From: Virgibacillus chiguensis
GTDB lineage: Bacteria > Bacillota > Bacilli > Bacillales > Amphibacillaceae
Direction: 5' to 3'
NCBI RefSeq assembly: GCF_900129865.1
Contig: NZ_FQXD01000003.1
Location: forward strand, 228,645-292,644
Length of the DNA stretch: 64,000 bases
The notes under the pieces are model-generated. The model did no database searches, was not told where the DNA came from, and saw nothing but the letters and a program-made list of their open reading frames with translations. The position numbers and the translations under genes were made by a program. Below are positions 55,213 to 63,697 of the stretch, in pieces; positions within the stretch are counted from its first letter, which is position 1, and each line of letters begins with the position of its first letter.

Positions 55213-55235
55213 ATTCCATGGAATCCATTGTGTTT

Positions 55236-56069
55236 TTATCGTGTAAAGATAATAATTGCTAGGATTCCAACTACGAAACAATAGAAACTAAAATACTTCA
55301 GGTTGCCTTTAGCCATGATGTTAGCGAACCATTTAAGGGCAAAATATGTAGCAATAATGGAAGCTAAAAAGGCAATAGCATAAGGAATCATTAATTCATT
55401 AAACCTTTCATCTTTGACAATATCACTTACTCCTAAAATCGTTACCCCAAGGCTAACGGGAATATAAAGTAAAAATGAAAAACGAAAAGCAGTTTCCCGC
55501 TTCATGCCGACAAGCATAGCAGCAACAATAGTAGCACCTGAACGGCTAATCCCAGGAACTAATGAGACGGCTTGTGCTGCACCGACAATAAGTACGTCTT
55601 TTATCGTTAAATCTCCGTCATTTTTCTTCCCGTGAAGATTACGAATTATCCATAAAGCTGCCCCAGTAATCAGCAAGGTGTATCCGACAGCAACAGCTTT
55701 AATGTCACTTATATAGTCGTTTAATAAGAAGCCTAAAACTCCCGTAGGAATGGTTGCTACAATTAGAAATACGATAAATTGAAAGTCAGCCGTTGCTTCA
55801 TTATCTCTATCTTTTTGTAAAACAAATCGAAGCCCATTTTTTGTTAACCGAATTAAATCTTTACGGAAAACGACCAGGACAGCGATTAGTGATCCGAAAT
55901 TTACTAAAATTTCAAATGACAATCCTGTTAATTCGACTTGTAAATGAAGGAGATCACGAAGCATAACTAAATGTCCGCTTGATGAAATAGGTATTGGTTC
56001 CGTGAAACCTTGAAATAAACCGAGTAATAAATATTTTAAAATGATACTTAAGCTAGATATAGCGTCCAT
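55236..56069 (-). CDS. uppP: Undecaprenyl-diphosphatase UppP (BacA family)
   Basis: A 277-residue polytopic membrane enzyme that recycles the lipid carrier for cell-wall synthesis by removing one phosphate. Motif 1 is [19 protein letters not shown] and motif 2 [14 protein letters not shown] at 56069 lies behind GGAGAGG; an upstream ATG at 56135 adds 22 residues without a ribosome site. The common motif Glu-Phe is Glu-Pro here (TEPIPIS versus TEFLPIS). Confidence 0.92.
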   Translation of the reverse strand: MDAISSLSIILKYLLLGLFQGFTEPIPISSSGHLVMLRDLLHLQVELTGLSFEILVNFGSLIAVLVVFRKDLIRLTKNGLRFVLQKDRDNEATADFQFIVFLIVATIPTGVLGFLLNDYISDIKAVAVGYTLLITGAALWIIRNLHGKKNDGDLTIKDVLIVGAAQAVSLVPGISRSGATIVAAMLVGMKRETAFRFSFLLYIPVSLGVTILGVSDIVKDERFNELMIPYAIAFLASIIATYFALKWFANIMAKGNLKYFSFYCFVVGILAIIIFTR

Positions 56070-56341
56070 GAAAAAATCCTCTCCAATATTTCTCTTTTGT
56101 AAGATTAAACTTAAATGGAAAATCAAGGTATTCATTTACCTTACAGGAAGCTTACAATTTTGTAAGCTCTTTAGCTGTACTATAGAAAACAAAACGTTAA
56201 GAAGGGCGATTTATACTCATATCCCTTTAAGAAACCTCAGAGCCTTGCGATAAAACTTGTTGCAATAGTAGATTTTGACCACTATACAAGTCACCAACCT
56301 ATGGGCAAATGAATAGGCTGTGTGGTGAGGAGGCAGATAAT

Positions 56342-56680
56342 ATGAGTCACAGTCATCAACATATATACGATGTTTGTAAGGATCATATGCATGCTTATGT
56401 GCTTATTGAGTTAGTAGATGGTTCTAGCGTTGACGGGATAATAACTGGTTTGGATCACGAATCTGTATATTTAGCAGTACCAATAGAAGCGCATGAACAA
56501 CATCACTCACATATGCAGCAAGGGCATAGCCAACATCACAGACAATTTGGTTATGGCTATCCAGGATACGGTGGGCCTGGTTATGGTTACGGAGGATATG
56601 GGTACCCTCCTAACCGATTTCGAAGGCTTATTTTACCATTAACTGCTTTAGCTGCACTCAGCATTTTACCATGGTATTAA
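56342..56680 (+). CDS. Small His- and Gly/Tyr-rich protein with a possible Sm-like N-terminal segment
   Basis: A 112-residue protein of unknown function with three zones. Residues about 14-48 (YVLIELVDGSSVDGIITGLD, then HESVYLAVP) have the strand-turn-strand look of Sm-like folds. A His-rich stretch follows (EQHHSHMQQGHSQHHRQ), then GYGYPGYGGPGYGYGGYGYP. The end is hydrophobic (RRLILPLTALAALSILPW) and could insert in a membrane. AGGAGG precedes the ATG, and a terminator follows. Metal binding or surface/spore display is possible, but nothing proves it. Confidence 0.75.
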   Translation: MSHSHQHIYDVCKDHMHAYVLIELVDGSSVDGIITGLDHESVYLAVPIEAHEQHHSHMQQGHSQHHRQFGYGYPGYGGPGYGYGGYGYPPNRFRRLILPLTALAALSILPWY

Positions 56681-56694
56681 TGGAAACAAGAAAA

Positions 56695-56733
56695 AACCCT
56701 TGCCTTATACGTTAAAAAGAGGCAAGGGCTTTC
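56695..56733 (+). terminator. Terminator of the His/Gly/Tyr-rich gene
   Basis: CCCTTGCCT (56697-56705) pairs with AGGCAAGGG (56720-56728), followed by CTTTCCCTTTTC. Confidence 0.8.
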
Positions 56734-56813
56734 CCTTTTCTTCAATTAGGCAACTGTGGGTACGGTACAAACGTACAATCCTGAAACTAGCTATGTATGG
56801 AGAATAAACTAAA

Positions 56814-56842
56814 GCAACGGTGTGGGCTTGCCACACAGTTGC
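56814..56842 (-). terminator. Terminator of yjzD
   Basis: Minus strand: GCAACTGTGTGG pairs with CCACACCGTTGC around a short loop with one mismatch, followed by TTTAGTTTATT. Confidence 0.65.
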
Positions 56843-56861
56843 AGTGTCATTATAAATGGAC

Positions 56862-57035
56862 TTAGTTATCTTCTTTTAAAATACCGTCACCTAGTACGGA
56901 TACCATAACAAAAAAGACGACTGATAATCCGATGGTTGCTGTTAAGTTGAATGGTTCACTTCCCATACTTGATAAAACATAGGAAACCACTGCGCCAATT
57001 AAACATGACCAGAAAAGTGTAACAATGTATCGCAT
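56862..57035 (-). CDS. yjzD: Small membrane protein YjzD (DUF2929)
   Basis: A 57-residue protein, MRYIVTLFWSCLIGAVVSYV, with two membrane helices and an acidic end (GDGILKEDN). The start and the arrangement of helices fit the DUF2929 family, and in B. subtilis yjzD lies just before yjaU, yjaV and med. GAGGTG precedes the ATG. Function unknown. Confidence 0.78.
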   Translation of the reverse strand: MRYIVTLFWSCLIGAVVSYVLSSMGSEPFNLTATIGLSVVFFVMVSVLGDGILKEDN

Positions 57036-57426
57036 GATAACACCTCGTTTTTCACAGTAACTTTATAGAAATATCTCTTTCTAGTTTACCAAAACAAAGA
57101 TGAAAAAAAAAGTATAACTTGCATTTATTGAAAATCATAACATTAATGTAACGAATGGAAGAGTTCTTTTCTCCATAAGAATATTATGGAACAATGAATA
57201 CTTATTCTATATCCAGTCATGTATTTGAAAAGAAAGTTAATGGAAGTAAGGAACACGTATGCTAGAGAAGCTTCCTCGGAGATAACAGGGCTTAAATGCA
57301 TTATTTGCAGAAAGAAATTGAAGTACTGCCCTTGCAAGTCAGCCGTTCAAATGTTGCGGGGAGCTCTGCTAGAAGCTTTTCTGTATACCGTATATATGAA
57401 AAAAATTACGAACAGGAGTGGTGTCT
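57036..57426. other. Gap between yjzD and yjaV
   Basis: About 390 bp with no convincing gene; B. subtilis has yjaU about here. GGAGATAACAGGGCTTAAATGC near 57277 resembles part of the weak family-C repeat. Confidence 0.35.
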
Positions 57427-58023
57427 TTGGTTACGGCGGTTGCAAATTGTAATCATTGGATTGGTTTTCATATCACGAATCAATTATTGGAACAAGGCAT
57501 GAAAGTGGAAGGGATTGTAGACTGTAAGAAAGATGATTCACTGTCTCTTTTTTTGGGGAGAAATAGTAATTTTTCTTTTTATTCAGGTGATAAAAACGAA
57601 ATATATGAACAATTCATTTGCCTTGGTTCCATCCATGAAGATGTCAATATTTCTGCGGAAGTATGTGTAACACTAGCACATCCAAGTACAGTACATGGAT
57701 CTACAAGCCTAAATGGCGTATTTATTGAATTACCTCTTTTATTTGGTGAATGGATGCCTATGTCAGAGAATGGTATGTATTTTCAAGGAGAACTTGTTCC
57801 TTTTTCATCGGATTATTTTCTTCAATATGCCGTATATATTCATGATTTTATAGACGTTTTTCTTAATTGGTTAGAAATGTACGAGGTAGGTGAGGAGAAG
57901 CAAAACGTAAACAAAATAAAACTTGATAATTATATAGATATTAAGGACAATAGACCTAAAGAGGCGACAGTTAATCAGGTCATTCAACACTTTCGAAATC
58001 AACGATTAGGGAAGAGGTTCTGA
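57427..58023 (+). CDS. yjaV: YjaV-like protein of unknown function
   Basis: A 198-residue soluble protein. The N-terminal part (NCNHWIGFHITNQLLEQGMK) looks like a Rossmann-type nucleotide-binding start, reminiscent of epimerases, but the glycine motif is incomplete and the protein is too short for a full enzyme. TTG at 57427 is 8 nt from AGGAG; two adjacent GTG codons upstream are nearer. Its place just before med suggests YjaV. Confidence 0.65.
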   Translation: MVTAVANCNHWIGFHITNQLLEQGMKVEGIVDCKKDDSLSLFLGRNSNFSFYSGDKNEIYEQFICLGSIHEDVNISAEVCVTLAHPSTVHGSTSLNGVFIELPLLFGEWMPMSENGMYFQGELVPFSSDYFLQYAVYIHDFIDVFLNWLEMYEVGEEKQNVNKIKLDNYIDIKDNRPKEATVNQVIQHFRNQRLGKRF

Positions 58024-58164
58024 CCAAAGGACGTAGATTAACGGACTTGTAAGCGAACGGTAAATTTTTGAATACGTGGACTTTTTGTTCCATAGCCAGC
58101 GTTAGGTGAGCAACAATTATAAGTACACGTATTTGTAAAGTGATTTTATGAAAACATGTCTTAA

Positions 58165-58235
58165 TGCAAATCTTTATCGTGAAAGCTGTCGTTTTTCTTA
58201 TACTATAAACCTTTAAACTTTCCTATAGCATAAAA
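58165..58235 (-). repeat. Short dispersed repeat (family B), inverted
   Basis: Minus strand: CTATAGGAAAGTTTAAAGG, TTTATAGTATAAGAAAAACG, ACAGCTTTCACGATAAAG. It shares the core and ends with 4473 and 62201. Confidence 0.7.
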
Positions 58236-58279
58236 AAGGCGGTTGTCTTCATACGAAAATAGAGTGGGAGGTGTTTCTA

Positions 58280-59229
58280 TTGCGAAATGTTTTTGTCATT
58301 ATTAGCGTGTTAATGATACTAGGTAGCTGTAGTAGCCCCTTGCAAACAGAACAGCGAATACAGAATGTGGGTATGTTATTAAACGGAAACATCTCTGATC
58401 ACGTATGGAATGAATAGGGTACCAAGGACTTGTTTCATTAGGAGAAAAGTATGGAATGGATGTTTATTATAAAGAAAATGTGGCAACTGAGAAGGAAATT
58501 ATTAAAGCGATTGAGGAATTTTCCAATCAAGGAGTAAATCTTATATTTGGCCATAGTTCTTTTTATGGAAAACACTTTACAGATGTTGCTGAGAATTATT
58601 CCCATATACAGTTTGTTTATTTTAATGGTTCATATGTTGCAAAAAATGTAACTAGTTTTACATTTGATACGTATGCGGCTGGATATTTTGCTGGTATGTT
58701 ATCTGGTAAAATGACAGTTGCAAATAAAGTGAGCATCATTGCTACTTATGAATGGCAGTCAGAGATTGAAGGCTTTTTTGAGGGAGTTAAAAATGTAAAC
58801 CCGAAAGCGGAAATAGAATTAGCTTTTTTAAATGACTGGAATGAGGTGCAAACAGCACAAAGGATTTACCAACAAATGAAATCAACGGGTGTAGATGTAT
58901 TTTATCCAATAGGTGATACTTTTAGTGAAGAGATTATTAAGTATGCAAAAAGAGATGAGGTTTATGCCATTGGGTATAGGACTAATCAAGCAGAGTTAGC
59001 AGAGAATACAGTTTTAACTTCGACTGTCCATCATGTAGAGAAACTGTATGAATATGCAGTGGAACATGTGAATGATCGCAAATTAACCGGACAATTAAAA
59101 AGCTTTGATTTTCAAGATGGTGCTATTTCTTTAGCGCCTTTTAGTGACCAAGTGCCCCTTTCTTATCAATATGAGATGAACCAAGCAATGGAACATTATA
59201 CAAATACGGGATTGCTCCCTGAAATGTAG
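58280..59229 (+). pseudogene. med: Med-like lipoprotein (BMP family, activator of comK) with a frameshift
   Basis: A TTG start with GGGAGGTG opens a signal peptide and lipobox (LGSC), continues GMLLNGNISDHVWNE and hits TAG at 58415. The adjacent frame resumes IGYQGLVSLGEKYGMDVYY from 58414 and runs, with ATG at 58456, for the rest of the binding-protein domain to 59229. Joined, VWNEIGYQG aligns without gaps with VWGTKGYKG of B. subtilis Med as I recall it, so one base (an A near 58414) is missing. Med raises comK expression in B. subtilis. No slippery heptamer is present. It could be a true mutation or a sequence error. Confidence 0.82.
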
Positions 59230-59546
59230 TTATGTTATTCATATCGATTACTATTCGGTATTGAAAGTGACCTCTCCCCCTTTTTAAGCTGAATATAAGC
59301 TGCTGTAAGATCACGCTTAATTGGACAAGTCTACAGTAGATTAAAGCTCTTCGCATAAACTTCTATGCCGTAACAAGTATTGACAGAGAATTTAAACGAA
59401 CCATAGAAAAATAGACAAAGCGTTTGATGTTATAAAGAATGGACGATAAGATAATTTTCGCTAATGCCATGAAAAAGTAGTAAGATTAAAAGAAACCTTC
59501 CTACGAACCATCATTTAAAAGCTAGGTAAGATTATCAGCCTGTAAC

Positions 59547-59575
59547 TTGCAAAAAAAATCACGATACATTAAAAT
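59547..59575 (+). promoter_or_regulatory. SigA-type promoter of fabH-fabF
   Basis: TTGCAA (59547-59552), a 17-bp spacer, then TAAAAT (59570-59575). Confidence 0.6.
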
Positions 59576-59592
59576 TAGTACCAAGTAATAAT
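59575..59592 (+). promoter_or_regulatory. FapR-like operator upstream of fabH
   Basis: TTAGTACCAAGTAATAAT resembles the FapR operator TTAGTACCTGATACTAAT (14 of 18 positions, by memory of the consensus), including an intact left half-site. It abuts the -10 box. FapR represses lipid-synthesis genes until malonyl-CoA binds, and fabHA-fabF is a known target in B. subtilis. Confidence 0.7.
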
Positions 59593-59637
59593 AATAGATA
59601 ATAATAATTTTAGATTATTTTTTAAGGAGATGGAAAT

Positions 59638-60579
59638 ATGGATGTTGGTGTTTTAGGTTTAGGTCATTATGTTCCTGAAAAAGTTGTTACGAATCATGAT
59701 TTAGAGAAGATCGTCGATACAAATGATGAGTGGATTCGTACGAGAACAGGTATTGAAGAAAGAAGAATAGCAGAAGAGGACATGGATACTTCAGATATGG
59801 CGTTTTTAGCAGCAGAAAAAGCTATTAACAATGCAAATCTAAAACCTAACGATATAGACCTTATTTTAGTCGCAACAGTAACTCCTGACACACCATTTCC
59901 CTCTGTTAGCTGTATGATTCAAGAACGTTTAGGTGCAATGAATGCAGCAGCCATGGATATTAGTGCAGCTTGTTCAGGTTTTATGTATGGGATGGTAACA
60001 GCAAAGCAATTTATTGAAAACAACACATATAAACATGTATTAGTTGTAGGTGTAGAAAAGCTGTCAAAGATTACTGATTGGTCAGATCGTAGCACATGCG
60101 TATTGTTTGGTGATGGTGCTGGTGCAGCCGTAATGGGCCAAGTATCGGATGGTAAAGGGATTCTTTCGTTCGAATTAGGTGCTAATGGCGCAGGCGGAAA
60201 AGAATTAAAGCAGGAAAAAGATACTGGTTATTTATATATGAATGGTCGTGAAGTATTTAAATTTGCTGTTAGACAAATGCCAGAATCATCTGTTAATGTA
60301 ATTAAAGCTGCTGGATATAAAGAAGATGATGTAGATTATTTAGTGCCACATCAAGCAAATATCCGCATCATGGAGGCGGCTCGACAACGATTAGGTATCG
60401 CCGAAGATAAGATGGCCCAAACAGTAAAGAAGTATGGCAATAACTCTGCAGCTTCTATACCAATTGCTTTGTCGGAATCAGTCGCAGATGGTAAAATAAA
60501 TGATAATGATTTGATCGTTTTAGTTGGCTTTGGCGGCGGTTTAACATGGGGCGCCTTAGCCATAAAATGGGGAAGATAA
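59638..60579 (+). CDS. fabH: 3-oxoacyl-ACP synthase III (FabH)
   Basis: A 313-residue enzyme that starts fatty-acid synthesis by condensing acyl-CoA with malonyl-ACP. The catalytic triad is visible: Cys112 in SAACSGF, His238 in VPHQANIRI and Asn268 in YGNNSAAS. The C-terminus has [16 protein letters not shown] precedes the ATG. It corresponds to fabHA of B. subtilis and is followed 26 bp later by fabF. Confidence 0.94.
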   Translation: MDVGVLGLGHYVPEKVVTNHDLEKIVDTNDEWIRTRTGIEERRIAEEDMDTSDMAFLAAEKAINNANLKPNDIDLILVATVTPDTPFPSVSCMIQERLGAMNAAAMDISAACSGFMYGMVTAKQFIENNTYKHVLVVGVEKLSKITDWSDRSTCVLFGDGAGAAVMGQVSDGKGILSFELGANGAGGKELKQEKDTGYLYMNGREVFKFAVRQMPESSVNVIKAAGYKEDDVDYLVPHQANIRIMEAARQRLGIAEDKMAQTVKKYGNNSAASIPIALSESVADGKINDNDLIVLVGFGGGLTWGALAIKWGR

Positions 60580-60605
60580 CTGGATGGAGCTAGGAGGAAA
60601 ACCAT

Positions 60606-61847
60606 ATGAAACAAAGAAGAGTTGTAGTAACAGGAGTTGGTGCTGTTACGCCTGTTGGAAATCATGTTAGTACCATGTGGGAAAACATAATTTCAGGGAA
60701 ATCAGGGATTGATTTTGTGACCAAAGTGGATAAAGAACTATTTCCGGCTAAGGTAGCTGGAGAAGTGAAAGATTTTGATCCAAGTGCCTATATCGAGAAG
60801 AAAGATGTTCGTAAAATGGACTTGTTTACACAATACGCTGTTGTAGCGTCAAAAATGGCGGTTGAAGATGCCAACCTTACTATTGATGATGATAATCGGA
60901 ATCGTGTAGGCGTTTGGATTGGCTGTGGTATCGGTGGTATGCAAACTTGGGAAGATCAGCATCGAAAACTGTTAGAAAAAGGGCCTAAGCGAGTTAGTCC
61001 ATTTTTTGTACCAATGATGATCCCAGATATGGCTGCGGGTCAAGTTTCTATTCAATTAGGTGCAAAAGGGATAAATTCATGTTCTGTTACAGCTTGTGCT
61101 TCAGGTGCAAGTTCCATAGGTGATGCGTTTAAAGCCGTGCAGCGTGGGGATGCAGACGCTATTATTACAGGTGGAACAGAAGCGCCGATATCTAATATGG
61201 CGTTTGCTGGCTTTTCTTCTGCCAAAGCACTTTCTCTTCATGAAGATCCACAAAAAGCAAGTCGCCCATTTGACAAATATCGTGATGGGTTTGTAATGGG
61301 GGAAGGTAGTGGTATTTTAGTGATAGAAGACTTAGAAAAGGCGTTAGAACGTGGCGCGCATATTTACGCAGAAATTGTTGGTTACGGTGCTACTGGTGAT
61401 GCTTATCATATTACTGCGCCAGCAGAAAATGGCGAAGGTGCAGCACGTGCGATGGATATGGCGTTAAATGATGCAACAATTGCACCAAATGAGGTTGATT
61501 ATATTAATGCACATGGTACGAGCACAGCCCTTAATGATAAATTTGAAACTGCTGCTATAAAGACAGTGTTGGGCGACCATGCGAATGATGTTGCCATTTC
61601 TTCAACAAAATCAATGACAGGACATTTACTAGGTGCTGCTGGTGGTGTAGAATCGGTGATTTCTGTTAAAGCAATTGAAGAAGGAATCATTCCGCCTACC
61701 ATTAATCTTGAACATCCTGACCCAGATTGCGACTTGGATTATGTTCCAAACAGGGCAAGAAAACAGCATGTTCAAGTTGTGTTAAGTAATTCGCTTGGAT
61801 TTGGCGGTCATAATGTTGCACTACTATTTAAGAAATACCAAGCATAG
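60606..61847 (+). CDS. fabF: 3-oxoacyl-ACP synthase II (FabF)
   Basis: A 413-residue elongating ketosynthase of type II fatty-acid synthesis. Active-site Cys164 lies in VTACASGA, His303 in [11 protein letters not shown] and His340 in [14 protein letters not shown]. The length is standard. TAGGAGG lies before the ATG, so it is co-transcribed with fabH and ends at a strong terminator. Confidence 0.94.
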   Translation: MKQRRVVVTGVGAVTPVGNHVSTMWENIISGKSGIDFVTKVDKELFPAKVAGEVKDFDPSAYIEKKDVRKMDLFTQYAVVASKMAVEDANLTIDDDNRNRVGVWIGCGIGGMQTWEDQHRKLLEKGPKRVSPFFVPMMIPDMAAGQVSIQLGAKGINSCSVTACASGASSIGDAFKAVQRGDADAIITGGTEAPISNMAFAGFSSAKALSLHEDPQKASRPFDKYRDGFVMGEGSGILVIEDLEKALERGAHIYAEIVGYGATGDAYHITAPAENGEGAARAMDMALNDATIAPNEVDYINAHGTSTALNDKFETAAIKTVLGDHANDVAISSTKSMTGHLLGAAGGVESVISVKAIEEGIIPPTINLEHPDPDCDLDYVPNRARKQHVQVVLSNSLGFGGHNVALLFKKYQA

Positions 61848-61902
61848 TTAGAAAGTGAGAAGAAGGAACGCTTCGTAGTTGTGAAACGTCATAAAAAATA
61901 AG

Positions 61903-61933
61903 AAAGCCGATCAAATTTGATCGGCTTTTTTTG
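61903..61933 (+). terminator. Terminator of fabH-fabF
   Basis: AAAGCCGATCAAA is followed directly by its exact complement TTTGATCGGCTTT (61903-61928) and a T run. Confidence 0.93.
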
Positions 61934-61988
61934 TGGTCTAGGAAATTATAAAATTTTAGCAGCTGTGGATAAACTTACTAAGTTATTT

Positions 61989-62199
61989 AGCCACGTCCGG
62001 CGCAAGCACCCAGCAACTAGCGACTTCACTCCATTGCCCTACGCTAAGTCACCATTGGTTCGTGGTTAAGAGGAAGGCCAACTAAAAACGGGCTTGCCGG
62101 AGGGCGCCGGCATACTCCTGTTGCAGGGCATAATTCCTAAAACTTTCGTTGATTCGTTCCAGTCGCTACGTTGCTAACCGGGTGCCCAAAGCCTTTGTT
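61989..62199 (-). repeat. Dispersed repeat family A, full-length copy
   Basis: 211 bp, parallel to the copies at 27207 and 45365, with CCCGGTTAGCAACGTAGCGA at one end and AGTTGCTGGGTGCTTGCGCC at the other. A family-B copy starts 2 bp further on. Together they fill the gap of about 500 bp between fabF and the next gene. Confidence 0.9.
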
Positions 62200-62200
62200 C

Positions 62201-62285
62201 CACTATAGGAAAGTATAAAAGTTTATAGTATAAGAAAAACTACGCCTTTCGCCATGGAGAGTTGGAAAAGGGGCAGTTTTTCTAA
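62201..62285 (+). repeat. Short dispersed repeat (family B)
   Basis: CACTATAGGAAAGTATAAAA, TTTATAGTATAAGAAAAAC, GCCTTTCGCCATGG, TTTTTCTAA. It is one of the best-preserved copies and abuts a family-A repeat. Confidence 0.75.
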
Positions 62286-62342
62286 CATGTATGGTTTGGG
62301 ACAAGCATAGTCTATTAAAAAGGACAAGGCAGGAGAGGGAAA

Positions 62343-62546
62343 ATGGGATACGTGTTTTTATTTTTAATGGGCTTTGGTTTTTCTATTATGGGTGGTGTCA
62401 CCATTATTGCATATATGAATTTTCTTCCAGCTGGTCTATCATGGGGGGAGTATATGAGTTTTATAGCTAGCAGAGTAGAATGTTATTTTCTTCCAGTTGG
62501 ACTAATTATCATGCATATTGCTTTAAAACGTTACCCAAACAGTTAG
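62343..62546 (+). CDS. Small membrane protein of unknown function
   Basis: A 67-residue protein with two membrane helices: MGYVFLFLMGFGFSIMGGVT to residue 25, then about 46-60, ending KRYPNS. AGGAGAGGG precedes the ATG. I recognise no named family. It lies before yjbA, where B. subtilis has other genes. Confidence 0.7.
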   Translation: MGYVFLFLMGFGFSIMGGVTIIAYMNFLPAGLSWGEYMSFIASRVECYFLPVGLIIMHIALKRYPNS

Positions 62547-62712
62547 CCGTCTATTTCACGAATGCTTGGTTGTAACTATTTAAAAAATGTTTGTTGAAAA
62601 TATATAGTTCAAAACGCTCATTTGAAAAATAATATGTTGCAACTAGAATATTTTGTCTGCTAGATGGTCATAATGTATGTTAAATTCAGTTTGAAAAAGT
62701 GAGGGTTGTTTT

Positions 62713-63468
62713 ATGCTATATATGCATGATGTTTGGGTGAATTGGTTTGAAGGAGAAGAGAATGGTTATAATGTATGTTATTTTCATGAGTGGCGTAAAG
62801 ATGATGGTATTGAATTACTAGATCAAATACCATTATTATACATAACGAAAGAACTGTTCTCTTATATTGAAAATGATATGCAGGAAATCCCAAAACCGCT
62901 TTTAGACGCTATCTATAAACGTGCTTATATGCGCAAAGGGCATGATAGAACAGTTCTAGAATATGCTAGCATTATAACAGATGGCAAAGAAATCCTTATC
63001 TTTGACACTATTGGTTATCGAATCCCAGTTCGAAAAAGCAGATTAATTCCAAGGCAAGAACAGCTCGTCTACGATATGATAAAAAATGCCAAAGTGCAAT
63101 CGTTTAAATATGACGGGAACAATTATAAAAAAGAATACCATATGCTTTCTATGCCACCAGAACTCATTTTTGGATTAACTAGAAGAGAGCGTCAACTAAA
63201 ACAATTAATGATGATGGGGCTAGATCAGTTATGGACGACAAATAATTTGGAAGAGTTACGTTACTGGTTAACAGAATGGAATCCAAAACGTTATCCATAT
63301 ATTCGTTTTATGGATGAGAAAGCAGTTTGGACTGCCCTATATGAAGGTGTGAAAAAAGGTTGGAGTGATCGGCATGAGGATTTCTGTCACAAACTTATTA
63401 AAGGACAGCCTTTCTTGGAAAAAATGTGGGAAATAGAAAATGGGCAAGAACAAAATGCTTCGAAATAA
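62713..63468 (+). CDS. yjbA: DUF3603 protein YjbA
   Basis: A 251-residue cytosolic protein starting [20 protein letters not shown], which matches the YjbA (DUF3603) family of Bacilli. It has many charged residues and no membrane segment, and its function is not known. In B. subtilis yjbA lies between the fab/app region and trpS, so a trpS-like gene may follow beyond the window. Confidence 0.88.
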   Translation: MLYMHDVWVNWFEGEENGYNVCYFHEWRKDDGIELLDQIPLLYITKELFSYIENDMQEIPKPLLDAIYKRAYMRKGHDRTVLEYASIITDGKEILIFDTIGYRIPVRKSRLIPRQEQLVYDMIKNAKVQSFKYDGNNYKKEYHMLSMPPELIFGLTRRERQLKQLMMMGLDQLWTTNNLEELRYWLTEWNPKRYPYIRFMDEKAVWTALYEGVKKGWSDRHEDFCHKLIKGQPFLEKMWEIENGQEQNASK

Positions 63469-63472
63469 TGGA

Positions 63473-63550
63473 TGTTTAGAAAAACTTAGCTTACCGCCAA
63501 ATCTTTATGGTGGAAGCTGTCGTTTTCTTATACTACTTAAAAATTATACT
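63473..63550 (-). repeat. Short dispersed repeat (family B), inverted
   Basis: Minus strand: AGTAGTATAAGAAAACGACA, GCTTCCACCATAAAG, GGCGGTAAGCTAAG, TTTTTCTAAAC. It begins 5 bp after the yjbA stop. Confidence 0.65.
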
Positions 63551-63658
63551 CCCTCTATATACTAACGTTTTCTCTTGTTTTCTTTGTTTTTCTTAGAATT
63601 TCATTTTATTTTTTACTCATTAACGATATTTAAGACCGTGTAAGCATAATTTTTAATG

Positions 63659-63697
63659 TAGAAGGGTGCACTTAATAAGCCATCCTTCTCTTTTTGA
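63659..63697 (+). terminator. Terminator-like hairpin after yjbA
   Basis: AGAAGGGTGC pairs imperfectly with GCCATCCTTCT, followed by CTTTTT. Confidence 0.55.

Larger units (their letters stand above)
59230..59637. other. Gap between med and fabH
   Basis: About 400 bp. No comZ or yjzB homologue, which lie here in B. subtilis, was recognised. A weak family-C repeat lies at about 59287-59370 (GAATATAAGCTGCTGTAAGA). The end carries the fabH promoter and operator. Confidence 0.45.

Noticed and set aside
58405..58420. Programmed frameshift in med
   Set aside because: The overlap TGGAATGAATAGGG has no slippery heptamer or following stable hairpin, so a simple one-base loss is more likely.
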